Made by a program: the position numbers and the translations under genes
Source: Sphingobium lactosutens DS20
Lineage (GTDB): Bacteria; Pseudomonadota; Alphaproteobacteria; Sphingomonadales; Sphingomonadaceae
Direction of reading: 5' to 3'
DNA length: 64,000 nt
NCBI RefSeq assembly: GCF_000445105.1
Contig: NZ_ATDP01000107.1
Span: forward strand, 186,001-250,000
Shown here: positions 52,303 through 59,701 of the stretch, piece after piece
Position numbering within the stretch: the stretch's first letter is position 1
Layout: each line of letters begins with the position of its first letter
The notes under the pieces: model-generated
Database searches by the model: none
Told to the model about the DNA's origin: nothing
Seen by the model: the letters and a program-made list of their open reading frames with translations, nothing else

Positions 52303-52959
52303 ATGCCCGACGTCATTTTCCCCGGACCCGAAGGCCGTCTCGAAGGCCGTTTCAGCCCCCCGCCGCGCCCGCGCGCGCCGGTCGCCATGATCCTGCATCC
52401 CCACCCGCAGGGCGGCGGCACGATGAACGACCGGATCACCCAGGCGCTCTACAAGACGTTCGTCAAGCGCGGCTTTGCCGTGCTGCGCTTCAATTTCCGG
52501 GGCGTGGGCCGCAGCCAGGGGACGTTCGACAATGGCGTCGGCGAATTGTCCGACGCGGCAGCCGCGCTCGACTGGGTGCAAAGCTTCCACCCCGAAGCGC
52601 AGACGACGTGGATTGCGGGCTTTTCCTTCGGTGCGTGGATCGGCATGCAGCTGCTGATGCGCCGGCCCGAAATTCGCGGCTTCATCTCGGTCGCGCCACC
52701 CGCCAACATGTATGATTTCTCGTTCCTGGCCCCCTGCCCGTCGAGCGGCATCATCGTGCAGGGGACGGCCGACGAAGTGGTGACGGCCAGCGCGGTGCAG
52801 AAGCTGGTCGACAAGCTGCGCACGCAAAAGGGCATCACCATCCATCATGACGAAATTCGCGGCGCGAATCATTTTTTCGAGCATGAGCTGGATCAGCTGA
52901 TGAAGTCGGTCGACAATTATCTGGACATGCGCCTGTCGCCAGATTCGCCGATCCGCTGA
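52303..52959 (+). CDS. Alpha/beta hydrolase
   Basis: The start at 52303 gives 218 residues beginning MPDVIFPGPEGRLEGRF. The fold is recognisable from ILHPHPQGGGTMNDRI, FAVLRFNFRGVGRSQG, the nucleophile elbow AGFSFGAWIG, the acid strand VQGTADEVV and the His in GANHFF. This subgroup of short, dienelactone-hydrolase-like proteins is widely conserved in alphaproteobacteria but without a firm substrate. It is divergent from the cysteine desulfurase operon and ends at a strong terminator. Confidence 0.88.
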   Translation: MPDVIFPGPEGRLEGRFSPPPRPRAPVAMILHPHPQGGGTMNDRITQALYKTFVKRGFAVLRFNFRGVGRSQGTFDNGVGELSDAAAALDWVQSFHPEAQTTWIAGFSFGAWIGMQLLMRRPEIRGFISVAPPANMYDFSFLAPCPSSGIIVQGTADEVVTASAVQKLVDKLRTQKGITIHHDEIRGANHFFEHELDQLMKSVDNYLDMRLSPDSPIR

Positions 52960-52984
52960 TCGGACCGCCCACGGCCGGATAGGC

Positions 52985-53026
52985 AAAAAGGGCGCGGTTG
53001 CCATTTGGCCACCGCGCCCTTTTTTG
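52985..53026. terminator. Bidirectional rho-independent terminator
   Basis: AAAAAGGGCGCGG pairs with CCGCGCCCTTTTTT around a short inner stem (TTGCC/GGCCA region), giving a GC-rich hairpin with a T-run on the plus strand and, through the leading A-run, one on the minus strand. It separates the end of the hydrolase gene from the end of the opposing hypothetical gene. Confidence 0.9.
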
Positions 53027-53058
53027 CTGACCCCGCGCTCCCCCCGAAGCGCAGGGCG

Positions 53059-53607
53059 TCAGTTCGCCTTGCTCATGTCCACCTTTTCCACCCATTCGGG
53101 GTAGAAGGTCGGTTCGCGGTTGGACCAGCCGGCCGCGGTCGCAGCCGCTTCGCTGATCGACTGGAGCAAGGTGCGGCGCTTTTCCGGGTGAAGGTGCGGC
53201 AAGCTCGCCGCCGCGCAAAAGGCGCCCGGCAGCCAGGGCCGCGATCCCGCGCCGAGCAACCGTTCATAGAGGAAGCGATAGGCCGAAAAGCTGCCCAGCC
53301 GATCCTGCCCCAGGTCGAACGCGGACACAGTGACCAGCGGCGCCATGAAGGGTTCGGCCTGTTCCAGGCCGCTGTCATCGGGCACGCGCATCTTGATGTC
53401 GTCGAGACGCCCGTAAATGCGGGCCTGCGCCCGGATCGAGGCTTCCTCGACCAAATCGCGCGACCACAGCTTTGTCGCGTCGCGACGGCGCAGGCCGATG
53501 TCCAGGGATCTGCGGATATAGCGTTGTGTCGCAGACGGGAAGCTCGCGAATTCGCGCAGTTCCGCCAAGGTGATGGCGCCGTCCGCTGGTCTTGCACTCG
53601 TGCCCAT
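53059..53607 (-). CDS. Conserved hypothetical protein, 182 aa
   Basis: I do not recognise the family. The start at 53607 is set by GGAGGG 8 bases before the ATG. The protein is soluble, without signal peptide or membrane segment. It begins with a helix-rich section that could bind nucleic acid (ITLAELREFASFPSATQRYIRRSLDIGLRRRD), followed by a mixed region and a C-terminal tail with several Trp and Glu residues (GWSNREPTFYPEWVEKVD). It is transcribed towards the terminator shared with the hydrolase gene. Confidence 0.65.
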   Translation of the reverse strand: MGTSARPADGAITLAELREFASFPSATQRYIRRSLDIGLRRRDATKLWSRDLVEEASIRAQARIYGRLDDIKMRVPDDSGLEQAEPFMAPLVTVSAFDLGQDRLGSFSAYRFLYERLLGAGSRPWLPGAFCAAASLPHLHPEKRRTLLQSISEAAATAAGWSNREPTFYPEWVEKVDMSKAN

Positions 53608-53774
53608 AGTCTTGCCCTCCGACTTCAAGTCGTACGACAGACTATGCGCCTTCCATGGTTACCGAAGGCTTAAGCGCCTATTCTGCCGCCATTCACAAGG
53701 GATCAGATTTGGTTGTGCAGCGCAACATGAAAATCCGCGTTTGCGACAAATGGATGACGGTTGCGCTACCGGGA

Positions 53775-54155
53775 TCAGGCCACCGCGGCGACATCCTGCG
53801 TCAGCCAGGCAAAGGCCGTGTCGGCCCTGTCGAAAATTTGAAGGTAGGATTGCGTCATTTCCCGCTGCACCTGCAACCGCGCCAGTGCGCTGGCCGTGAC
53901 GATGGCTATGCGGCGCGCTTGGGGGAAGCCGGCAAAATGCGTGCGAAACATGGCCAGCGCATCTTGCGGCTGAATGGCGCTTTGACTCATATCCATGCGC
54001 AGAAGGTAGCCGGGATAAAATCCGTTACGGTCAAATTCGGTCCAGCAGGCGCGGGCATAGGCTTCGACGTCGTGGACAGTGAAATAACGATGCCAGGCCA
54101 CGTCCATCAGGCGCAGGTCAGAACGGAACGCGATATCATAATGACGGTCGGGCAT
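53775..54155 (-). CDS. Hypothetical protein, SpoIIAA-like fold possible
   Basis: The 126-residue product (MPDRHYDIAFRSDLRLMDVAWHRYFTVHDVEAYARACW) is soluble and has alternating strands and helices. The pattern VAWHRYFTVHDVEAYA then LLRMDMSQSAIQPQDALAMFRTHF then RRIAIVTASALARLQ resembles the STAS/SpoIIAA-like domains of small alphaproteobacterial proteins. No function is assigned. GGAG lies about 9 bases before the ATG. It stands alone between two other small hypothetical genes on the same strand. Confidence 0.65.
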   Translation of the reverse strand: MPDRHYDIAFRSDLRLMDVAWHRYFTVHDVEAYARACWTEFDRNGFYPGYLLRMDMSQSAIQPQDALAMFRTHFAGFPQARRIAIVTASALARLQVQREMTQSYLQIFDRADTAFAWLTQDVAAVA

Positions 54156-54209
54156 TGACGGCGAACTCCAGGATCGCGCGTCAATGCCCTAAAAATCTTA
54201 GCAAAAGGC

Positions 54210-54464
54210 TTAGGCGTTCGTTCTGCTCGCCAAGGCCGCGCCGATCATGCTGCGCCATACCGCGACATCGCCAGCGCTCGCCATCTGAGCGTCAGGCTCC
54301 CGCAGGGTATGGAGGATGGCATAGGCATCCTCCACATGATCCGGCCAGGACGCGTCGACCGCGCTTGATGCATGGGCATCCTGGCCTTCGCCATTGAGAC
54401 TAAGGTGACGGCCGGCCAGTACCCGGGCAATACGCTCCACGGCGGGCGTGCAGGACGTTGGCAT
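54210..54464 (-). CDS. Small hypothetical protein, 84 aa
   Basis: The start at 54464 is chosen because AAAGGAGTGA lies just upstream; a longer frame exists but begins before the ribosome-binding site. The product is soluble with a mid-region SSAVDASWPDHVEDAYAILHTLREPDAQMASAGDVAVWRSMIGAALA that looks helical. I do not recognise a domain. Its good ribosome-binding site and codon use like the neighbours support a real gene. Confidence 0.6.
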   Translation of the reverse strand: MPTSCTPAVERIARVLAGRHLSLNGEGQDAHASSAVDASWPDHVEDAYAILHTLREPDAQMASAGDVAVWRSMIGAALASRTNA

Positions 54465-54530
54465 CGAACGGGTCACTCCTTTCATTCTTCTATGTTCGCC
54501 GCATGATAGCATCAATATGGGCCGCCGCCA

Positions 54531-54740
54531 TCATTCCTCTTCGCGATAGCCCGACGATGGCACGGGATCGCCCTTGTCGCCCGACCGCGCGGTCGATGGC
54601 GGATCGGAGGCATCCATCGAATCCTTGAGGCCCTCCTCCAGCTTTTCCTCCGCGCTCACGACATGATCCTGCTGATCGGTTTCGCGCTCGTCGCGCGCTT
54701 CCTCGCGGCTGTTCGGGCGGATGTCGCTCTTGTCACTCAT
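54531..54740 (-). CDS. Small hydrophilic disordered protein, 69 aa
   Basis: A strong AAGGAG site 7 bases before the ATG supports translation. The sequence (MSDKSDIRPNSREEARDERE and onward) is almost entirely charged or polar, with no hydrophobic core, so it is probably disordered. Such proteins are common in sphingomonads, often in the general stress response, but nothing here identifies one. It is divergent from the sensor-kinase gene. Confidence 0.65.
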   Translation of the reverse strand: MSDKSDIRPNSREEARDERETDQQDHVVSAEEKLEEGLKDSMDASDPPSTARSGDKGDPVPSSGYREEE

Positions 54741-54900
54741 GTCACTCTCCTTCTGCGCGCCGTTAGCGCGTCTTCGCCTAAGTCAACGACGGGTGGGAAG
54801 CGCGGTTCCGCTGTTGATCGTTCGACCAACACGCATCGCGGTTCGACCAGTTACTGCGGCGCAGGGCGACAAGAATGGCGGATAGCGCTAGACAGGCGCC

Positions 54901-56010
54901 ATGACATTGTTTCCCGAAGACGGCGATCGCGGCGTTTCACCGGCCATCGCGCTTTATTCGATTCTGGGCTTCTGGCTGTTCTACACCATGCTGGTCAGCC
55001 TGCGCGCCGCCGTCGTGGGCTTTGAATCGCAGATGGAGATGGCCGCCCGCCGCATGGTGGTGGCGATCATCGGCATCATCATCACCTGGGTGCTGTATCT
55101 GGTGCTGCGCCGGTTCGATGCCCGGCCGCTGGCGCTGCGGATCGTCGCCGCCTTTTCGCTGGCCGCGCCCTTCGCGCTCGCGATGGCGGCGACCAACTAT
55201 TATATGTTCAACGTCTATGACCCCACGATGTTCGCCGACGCGGACATGCAGAAAAAGGCGCTGGAGGAAAATTACGCGCTAGTCAGCATCGTCGAGGATG
55301 CGATCAGCCGCTTCTTCTTCTTGTCGGCCTGGGCGGGACTCTATCTTGCCCTGTCCTACGCCAGCGAAGCGCGACGCGTGGAGCGCCGCGCCGCCCGGCT
55401 GGAGCGCGCGGCGCAGCAGGCCGAATTGCGGTCGCTGCGCTATCAGGTGAACCCGCATTTCCTGTTCAACACATTGAATTCGCTGTCGTCGCTGGTGATG
55501 AAGGACCGGCGCGACGAGGCCGAGCAGATGATCATGTCGCTCAGCAATTTCTATCGCACGAGCCTGACCGGCGATCCGCTCGACGATGTGCCGCTGGCGG
55601 AGGAAGTGCATCTCCAGAAACTTTATCTGGATATTGAGGGCGTGCGCTTTCCCGACCGGTTGAAGACGGTGATCGACATCCCGCCATCGCTGCTGACCGC
55701 CTGCGTCCCGGGGCTGATCCTGCAACCCGTGGTCGAAAATGCGATCAAATATGGCGTGTCGCGCACGTCGCAGCCGGTGGAGATTCGCATCACCGCCCGC
55801 GAGGATGGCGATCTGATGCATATCAACGTGACCGATGATGGTCCCAATCCGCCCGGTGACGCCGATGGCGGCAACGGCATCGGCCTTGCCAATGTGCGCG
55901 ACCGGCTGACCGCGCGCTTTGGCGAGAGCGGGCGGATCGTCTATGGTCCGCGTGAGGCGGGCGGCTTCGCCGTGCTGCTGACCCTTCCCATCCTTCGCAA
56001 GGGGTGCTGA
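54901..56010 (+). CDS. Sensor histidine kinase, LytS/YehU family
   Basis: The 369-residue protein has four N-terminal hydrophobic segments (for example IALYSILGFWLFYTMLVSLRAAVV and VVAIIGIIITWVLYLVLRR), a short coiled coil, then the His_kinase domain with the phospho-acceptor His near residue 186 in RYQVNPHFLFNTLNSLSSLV. The ATPase domain has VVENAIKYGVSR and GNGIGLANVRDRL. It pairs with the LytTR regulator encoded 7 bases downstream. Ligand unknown; no periplasmic sensor domain of note is seen. Confidence 0.92.
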   Translation: MTLFPEDGDRGVSPAIALYSILGFWLFYTMLVSLRAAVVGFESQMEMAARRMVVAIIGIIITWVLYLVLRRFDARPLALRIVAAFSLAAPFALAMAATNYYMFNVYDPTMFADADMQKKALEENYALVSIVEDAISRFFFLSAWAGLYLALSYASEARRVERRAARLERAAQQAELRSLRYQVNPHFLFNTLNSLSSLVMKDRRDEAEQMIMSLSNFYRTSLTGDPLDDVPLAEEVHLQKLYLDIEGVRFPDRLKTVIDIPPSLLTACVPGLILQPVVENAIKYGVSRTSQPVEIRITAREDGDLMHINVTDDGPNPPGDADGGNGIGLANVRDRLTARFGESGRIVYGPREAGGFAVLLTLPILRKGC

Positions 56011-56017
56011 ACGCATC

Positions 56018-56758
56018 ATGTCCATTCGCACGATGATCGTCGATGACGAACCGCTGGCGATCGAGCGGTTGCAGATGCTGTGCGCGCGTGAACCGCGCAT
56101 CGCCCTGGTGGGCACCGCCAGCGATGGCGAGGCGGCGCTGCGCCTGATCGAGGGGTTGAAGCCCGACCTTGTCATGCTGGACATCGCCATGCCGTTGCTG
56201 GACGGCATCGGCGTCGCGCGCGCGGTCGGGCGGATGGGGATGCGTCCCGCGGTCATTTTCGTGACCGCCTTCGAAGGCTTCGCGGTCGAGGCGTTCGATC
56301 TGGCGGCGGTCGATTACATGCTGAAACCCGTCGCGCATGATCGCCTGTCGCGCGCCATCGACCGGGTGGAGGCGGCGCTGCGCAACCGCTTGCCCGAAGG
56401 CGAAGCGGCGGCCGAGCCGCAACCTGAATGGGCCGAGGAATTCTGGGTGCCGCACCGGTCCGAGCTGATCCGCCTGGCCGCCGACCAGATCGACCGGATC
56501 GAGGCGGAGCGCGACTATATGCGGCTGCATGTCGGGCAGCACAGCTATTTGCTGCACCAGACGATCAGTTCGCTGGAGGAAAGGCTGGACCCGCAGCAAT
56601 TTGTCCGCCTGCACCGGTCGCATATCGTGCGGCGCGACCATATCGCGCGGCTGCGCCATGATGGCAGCGGCGTGTGGTTCGCCGCGCTGGCGGACGGGGG
56701 CGAGATCAGGATCGGTCGAACATTCCTGGCGAACGCGCGGGCGATGACGGGGCGCTGA
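56018..56758 (+). CDS. LytTR-family response regulator
   Basis: The receiver domain (residues 1-120) has the acidic pair in MIVDDEP, the phospho-acceptor Asp55 in LVMLDIAMP, Thr in VTAFEG and Lys in YMLKPV. The C-terminal LytTR DNA-binding domain runs from about residue 145, with DQIDRIEAERDYMRLHVGQHSYLLHQTISSLEERLDPQQFVRLHRSHIVRRDHIARL. It forms a two-component system with the preceding kinase. The binding sites (direct repeats typical of LytTR) were not located in the window. Confidence 0.93.
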   Translation: MSIRTMIVDDEPLAIERLQMLCAREPRIALVGTASDGEAALRLIEGLKPDLVMLDIAMPLLDGIGVARAVGRMGMRPAVIFVTAFEGFAVEAFDLAAVDYMLKPVAHDRLSRAIDRVEAALRNRLPEGEAAAEPQPEWAEEFWVPHRSELIRLAADQIDRIEAERDYMRLHVGQHSYLLHQTISSLEERLDPQQFVRLHRSHIVRRDHIARLRHDGSGVWFAALADGGEIRIGRTFLANARAMTGR

Positions 56759-56761
56759 GCC

Positions 56762-56965
56762 TCAGCGCGTTTCCAGCAGGCGCGCGTCCGGCCCCGGCAG
56801 CGCCGTGATCGCGACATTGGCGAACATGACGAGGCCGGCGATAATCATCAGCGCGCCGCGCTTGCGATCGCCCTTGCGCATGATCGCATAGATGCCGCCG
56901 CCCGTCAGCAAGACGCCCGCGAGCATGAGGATGGAAAGAAGCGTGCCGGCCATGGCCGATGCCAT
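56762..56965 (-). CDS. Small membrane protein, two helices
   Basis: The ATG at 56965 gives 67 residues with two hydrophobic stretches (AGTLLSILMLAGVLLTGGGIYAIM and GALMIIAGLVMFANVAITAL) separated by a basic loop KGDRKR. A start four codons later is also possible. No function is known. It is convergent with the LytTR gene, ending 3 bases from its stop, and divergent from rpiB. Confidence 0.65.
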   Translation of the reverse strand: MASAMAGTLLSILMLAGVLLTGGGIYAIMRKGDRKRGALMIIAGLVMFANVAITALPGPDARLLETR

Positions 56966-57057
56966 AAGCGGCAAGCTGGACTGTGGCAATTGCCGCCTTG
57001 TCCTCCTATGAGGCGCGCAGACACGAATCACCCGCAGGTGAAGGACCGTTGCAACCC

Positions 57058-57495
57058 ATGAACATCGCCATCGCTTCCGATCATGCCGCCGTCGAATTGA
57101 AGGCGGAACTGGCGCAGTGGCTGCGCGCGGAGGGGCATGCGGTCGAGGATCTGGGACCGGCGACCGCCGACCGGGTGGATTATCCCGATTATGGTTACAA
57201 ACTCGCGACGGCGATCGCGTCTGGCGCGGCCGATCGCGGCATTGCGCTGTGCGGATCGGGCATCGGCATTTCGATCGCGGTCAACCGCAACCCGGCGTGC
57301 CGCTGCGCCCTGGTCGGTGAGCCGCTGTCGGCCGCGCTGGCGCGCGAGCATAATGACGCCAATGTGCTCGCCATGGGCGCGCGCCTGACCGGCGTCGACA
57401 TGGCCAAGGCGTGCGTGACCGCATTCCTGACCACCGAATTTGGCGGCGGGCGCCATGCCGGCCGCGTCGACAAACTCTCCCAGCCTGCGCTCTGA
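57058..57495 (+). CDS. rpiB: Ribose-5-phosphate isomerase B
   Basis: The start at 57058 gives the canonical MNIAIASDHAAVELKAEL opening and 145 residues. Active-site elements are the catalytic Cys in GIALCGSGIGISIAVNR and the His/Asn in REHNDANVLAMGAR. It interconverts ribose- and ribulose-5-phosphate. It is followed 12 bases later by glyA, a pairing seen in many alphaproteobacteria, and heads the operon rpiB-glyA-nrdR. Confidence 0.94.
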   Translation: MNIAIASDHAAVELKAELAQWLRAEGHAVEDLGPATADRVDYPDYGYKLATAIASGAADRGIALCGSGIGISIAVNRNPACRCALVGEPLSAALAREHNDANVLAMGARLTGVDMAKACVTAFLTTEFGGGRHAGRVDKLSQPAL

Positions 57496-57507
57496 AAGGA
57501 CCCCGCG

Positions 57508-58827
57508 ATGAGCACCGACACCCTCTCCCCCCCCGCCCTGTCGGACATTCGTTCGGACGGCTATTTCACCCGCAGCCTGGCTGATGCCGACCCCGCCGTC
57601 TTTGGCGGCGTGCAGCAGGAACTGAAGCGCGAGCAGACGCAGATTGAACTGATCGCGTCGGAAAACATCGTGTCCAAGGCGGTGCTGGAGGCGCAGGGGT
57701 CCGTCTTCACCAACAAATATGCCGAAGGCTATCCGGGCAAGCGCTATTATCAGGGCTGCGCGCCGTCGGACGTGGTGGAGCAGCTGGCGATCGACCGCGC
57801 CAAGCAATTGTTCGGCTGCAACTTCGTCAACGTCCAGCCCCATTCGGGCGCGCAGGCCAATGGCGGCGTCATGCTGGCGCTGGTGAAGCCGGGTGAGACG
57901 ATCATGGGCCTTAGCCTGGACGCGGGCGGCCACCTGACCCATGGGTCCAAGCCCAGCATGTCGGGCAAATGGTTCAACGCCGTGCAATATGGCGTGCGCG
58001 AGGACACCCACCTCATCGACTATGACGATGTCGAGCGGCAGGCGATCGAATGCCAGCCAAAGCTGATCATCGCTGGCGGCAGCGCCTATCCGCGCCAGAT
58101 CGACTTCGCCCGCTTCCGCGCCATCGCGGACAAGGTCGGCGCGCTGTTCATGGTCGACATGGCGCATTTCGCAGGGCTAGTGGCCGGCGGCGCGCACCCG
58201 TCGCCCTTTGGCCACGCCCATGTCGTGACGACCACCACGCACAAGACGCTGCGCGGTCCGCGCGGCGGCATGATCCTGACCGATGACGAGGCGATCGCCA
58301 AGAAGATCAATTCCGCCATCTTCCCCGGCCTTCAGGGCGGCCCGCTGATGCATGTCATCGCCGCCAAGGCGGTGGCGTTCGGCGAGGCGCTGCGCCCTGA
58401 ATTCAAGACCTATGCGCAGCAGATCGTCACCAACGCCCGGGCGCTGGCGACGAAGCTGGAGCAGCGCGGGCTCGCCGTCATTTCCGGCGGCACCGACACG
58501 CATCTGGCGCTCATCGACCTACGCCCCTACGGCATTTCGGGCAAGGACGCGGACGAGGCGCTGGAGCGCAGCTTCATCACCTGCAACAAGAATGGCGTGC
58601 CGGGCGACCCGCTGCCGCCGACCAAGACCAGCGGCATCCGCGTGGGTTCGCCCGCCGGCACGACGCGCGGTTTCGGCGTGGCGGAGTTCGAGGCGATCGG
58701 CGACATGATCGCCGACGTGCTGGAGGGCCTGCGCGACAAGGGCGAGGAAGGCGACGCGAGCGTCGAAGCCAATGTGCGCGAGCGCGTCAGCGCCCTGTGC
58801 GCGCGCTTCCCCATCTACGAGGGGTAA
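57508..58827 (+). CDS. glyA: Serine hydroxymethyltransferase
   Basis: The 439-residue PLP enzyme shows ELIASENIVSKAVLEAQGSVFTNKYAEGYPGKRYYQGC near the N-terminus, HSGAQANGGVM, and the PLP-lysine motif VVTTTTHKTLRGPRGGMIL. It transfers the serine hydroxymethyl group to tetrahydrofolate, giving glycine. About 20 residues precede the usual family start, with the ATG 12 bases after rpiB. nrdR follows 6 bases after its stop. Confidence 0.96.
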   Translation: MSTDTLSPPALSDIRSDGYFTRSLADADPAVFGGVQQELKREQTQIELIASENIVSKAVLEAQGSVFTNKYAEGYPGKRYYQGCAPSDVVEQLAIDRAKQLFGCNFVNVQPHSGAQANGGVMLALVKPGETIMGLSLDAGGHLTHGSKPSMSGKWFNAVQYGVREDTHLIDYDDVERQAIECQPKLIIAGGSAYPRQIDFARFRAIADKVGALFMVDMAHFAGLVAGGAHPSPFGHAHVVTTTTHKTLRGPRGGMILTDDEAIAKKINSAIFPGLQGGPLMHVIAAKAVAFGEALRPEFKTYAQQIVTNARALATKLEQRGLAVISGGTDTHLALIDLRPYGISGKDADEALERSFITCNKNGVPGDPLPPTKTSGIRVGSPAGTTRGFGVAEFEAIGDMIADVLEGLRDKGEEGDASVEANVRERVSALCARFPIYEG

Positions 58828-58833
58828 GACCGC

Positions 58834-59295
58834 TTGCGCTGCCCCTTCTGCGCCCATGAGGACAGCCAGGTGAAGGACAGCCGGCCGACGGAGGATGGCG
58901 CCGCCATCCGCCGTCGCCGCCAGTGCGAGGCGTGCGGCGCGCGCTTCACCACGTTCGAACGCATCCAGCTGCGCGACATCTGGGTGGTGAAGAGCGAGGG
59001 CCGCAAGGAAGCGTTCGACCGGGACAAGCTGGCGCGATCGGTCGGCATCGCCTGCCGCAAGCGGCCGATCGACCCCAGCCGATTGGAAAAGCTGATTTCC
59101 GGCATTCAGCGCCAGCTTGAAACCAGCGGCGAGGGCGAAGTCCCTGCGCGCGCGATCGGCGAAATGGTGATGGAAGGGCTCAAACGCCTCGACAGCGTGG
59201 CCTATATCCGCTTCGCCAGCGTCTACAAGGACTTCACCGACGCCAAGGATTTCGAAGAATTCGCCGGCACGGTGCAGGAGGTGGGGCGTGAGTGA
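58834..59295 (+). CDS. nrdR: Transcriptional repressor NrdR
   Basis: The gene starts with TTG at 58834, giving (M)RCPFCAHEDSQVKDSRPTEDGAAIRRRRQCEACGARFTTFER. The two zinc-binding pairs Cys3-x2-Cys6 and Cys31-x2-Cys34 and the downstream ATP-cone domain (FDRDKLARSVGIACRKRPI) are intact in 153 residues. NrdR senses nucleotides and represses ribonucleotide reductase genes through NrdR boxes; no nrd gene lies in the window. The GIY-YIG/REP unit begins 25 bases after its stop. Confidence 0.95.
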   Translation: MRCPFCAHEDSQVKDSRPTEDGAAIRRRRQCEACGARFTTFERIQLRDIWVVKSEGRKEAFDRDKLARSVGIACRKRPIDPSRLEKLISGIQRQLETSGEGEVPARAIGEMVMEGLKRLDSVAYIRFASVYKDFTDAKDFEEFAGTVQEVGRE

Positions 59296-59320
59296 GGGGC
59301 CTTGGCCCACACGCCAACTG

Positions 59321-59701
59321 CCGTTCGTCCTGAGTAGCCATTGAGCGAAGCCGAAATGGCGTATCGAAGGACCGCGAGATGAGTTTTCACACCTATATGC
59401 TGCGCTGCGCCGATGGCAGCTATTATCTCGGGCATACCGATAGTCTCGATGCGCGGATTGCGCAGCATCAGTCCGGCGACATTGCTGGCTATACGCACAG
59501 CCGCCGGCCCGTCTCCCTGGTGTGGCAGCAGGACTTTGGCTCGCGTGAGGAAGCCATAGCTGCCGAGCAGCAGATCAAGGGTTGGTCGCGCAAGAAGAAA
59601 GAGGCGCTGATCGACGGCGATTGGGGCTTGATCAGCGCGTTGGCGCGCAAATCCTTCGATACGGGGCTTCGGCAGGCTCAGCCCCTGCTCAGGACGAACG
59701 G
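59321..59701 (+). mobile_element. GIY-YIG nuclease unit bounded by inverted REP-like repeats (candidate mobile unit)
   Basis: The 381-bp segment begins with CCGTTCGTCCTGAG (59321-59334) and ends with its perfect reverse complement CTCAGGACGAACGG (59688-59701). Inside these, GTATCGAAGGA (59361-59371) and TCCTTCGATAC (59652-59662) form a second perfect inverted pair, with GAAGCC/GGCTTC in between. Each end is thus a roughly 50-base REP-like sequence, in opposite orientation, flanking a complete GIY-YIG nuclease domain. The unit lies between nrdR and trmJ, normally adjacent in related genomes (from memory). Mobility is inferred from structure; no target duplication is visible. Confidence 0.6.

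Noticed and set aside
54886..54897. GATAGCGCTAGAC-like match to the xylose operator near the sensor kinase start
   Set aside because: Only the central GATAGCGCTA matches, the outer positions do not, and it lies beside the start codon of an unrelated two-component gene; probably chance.
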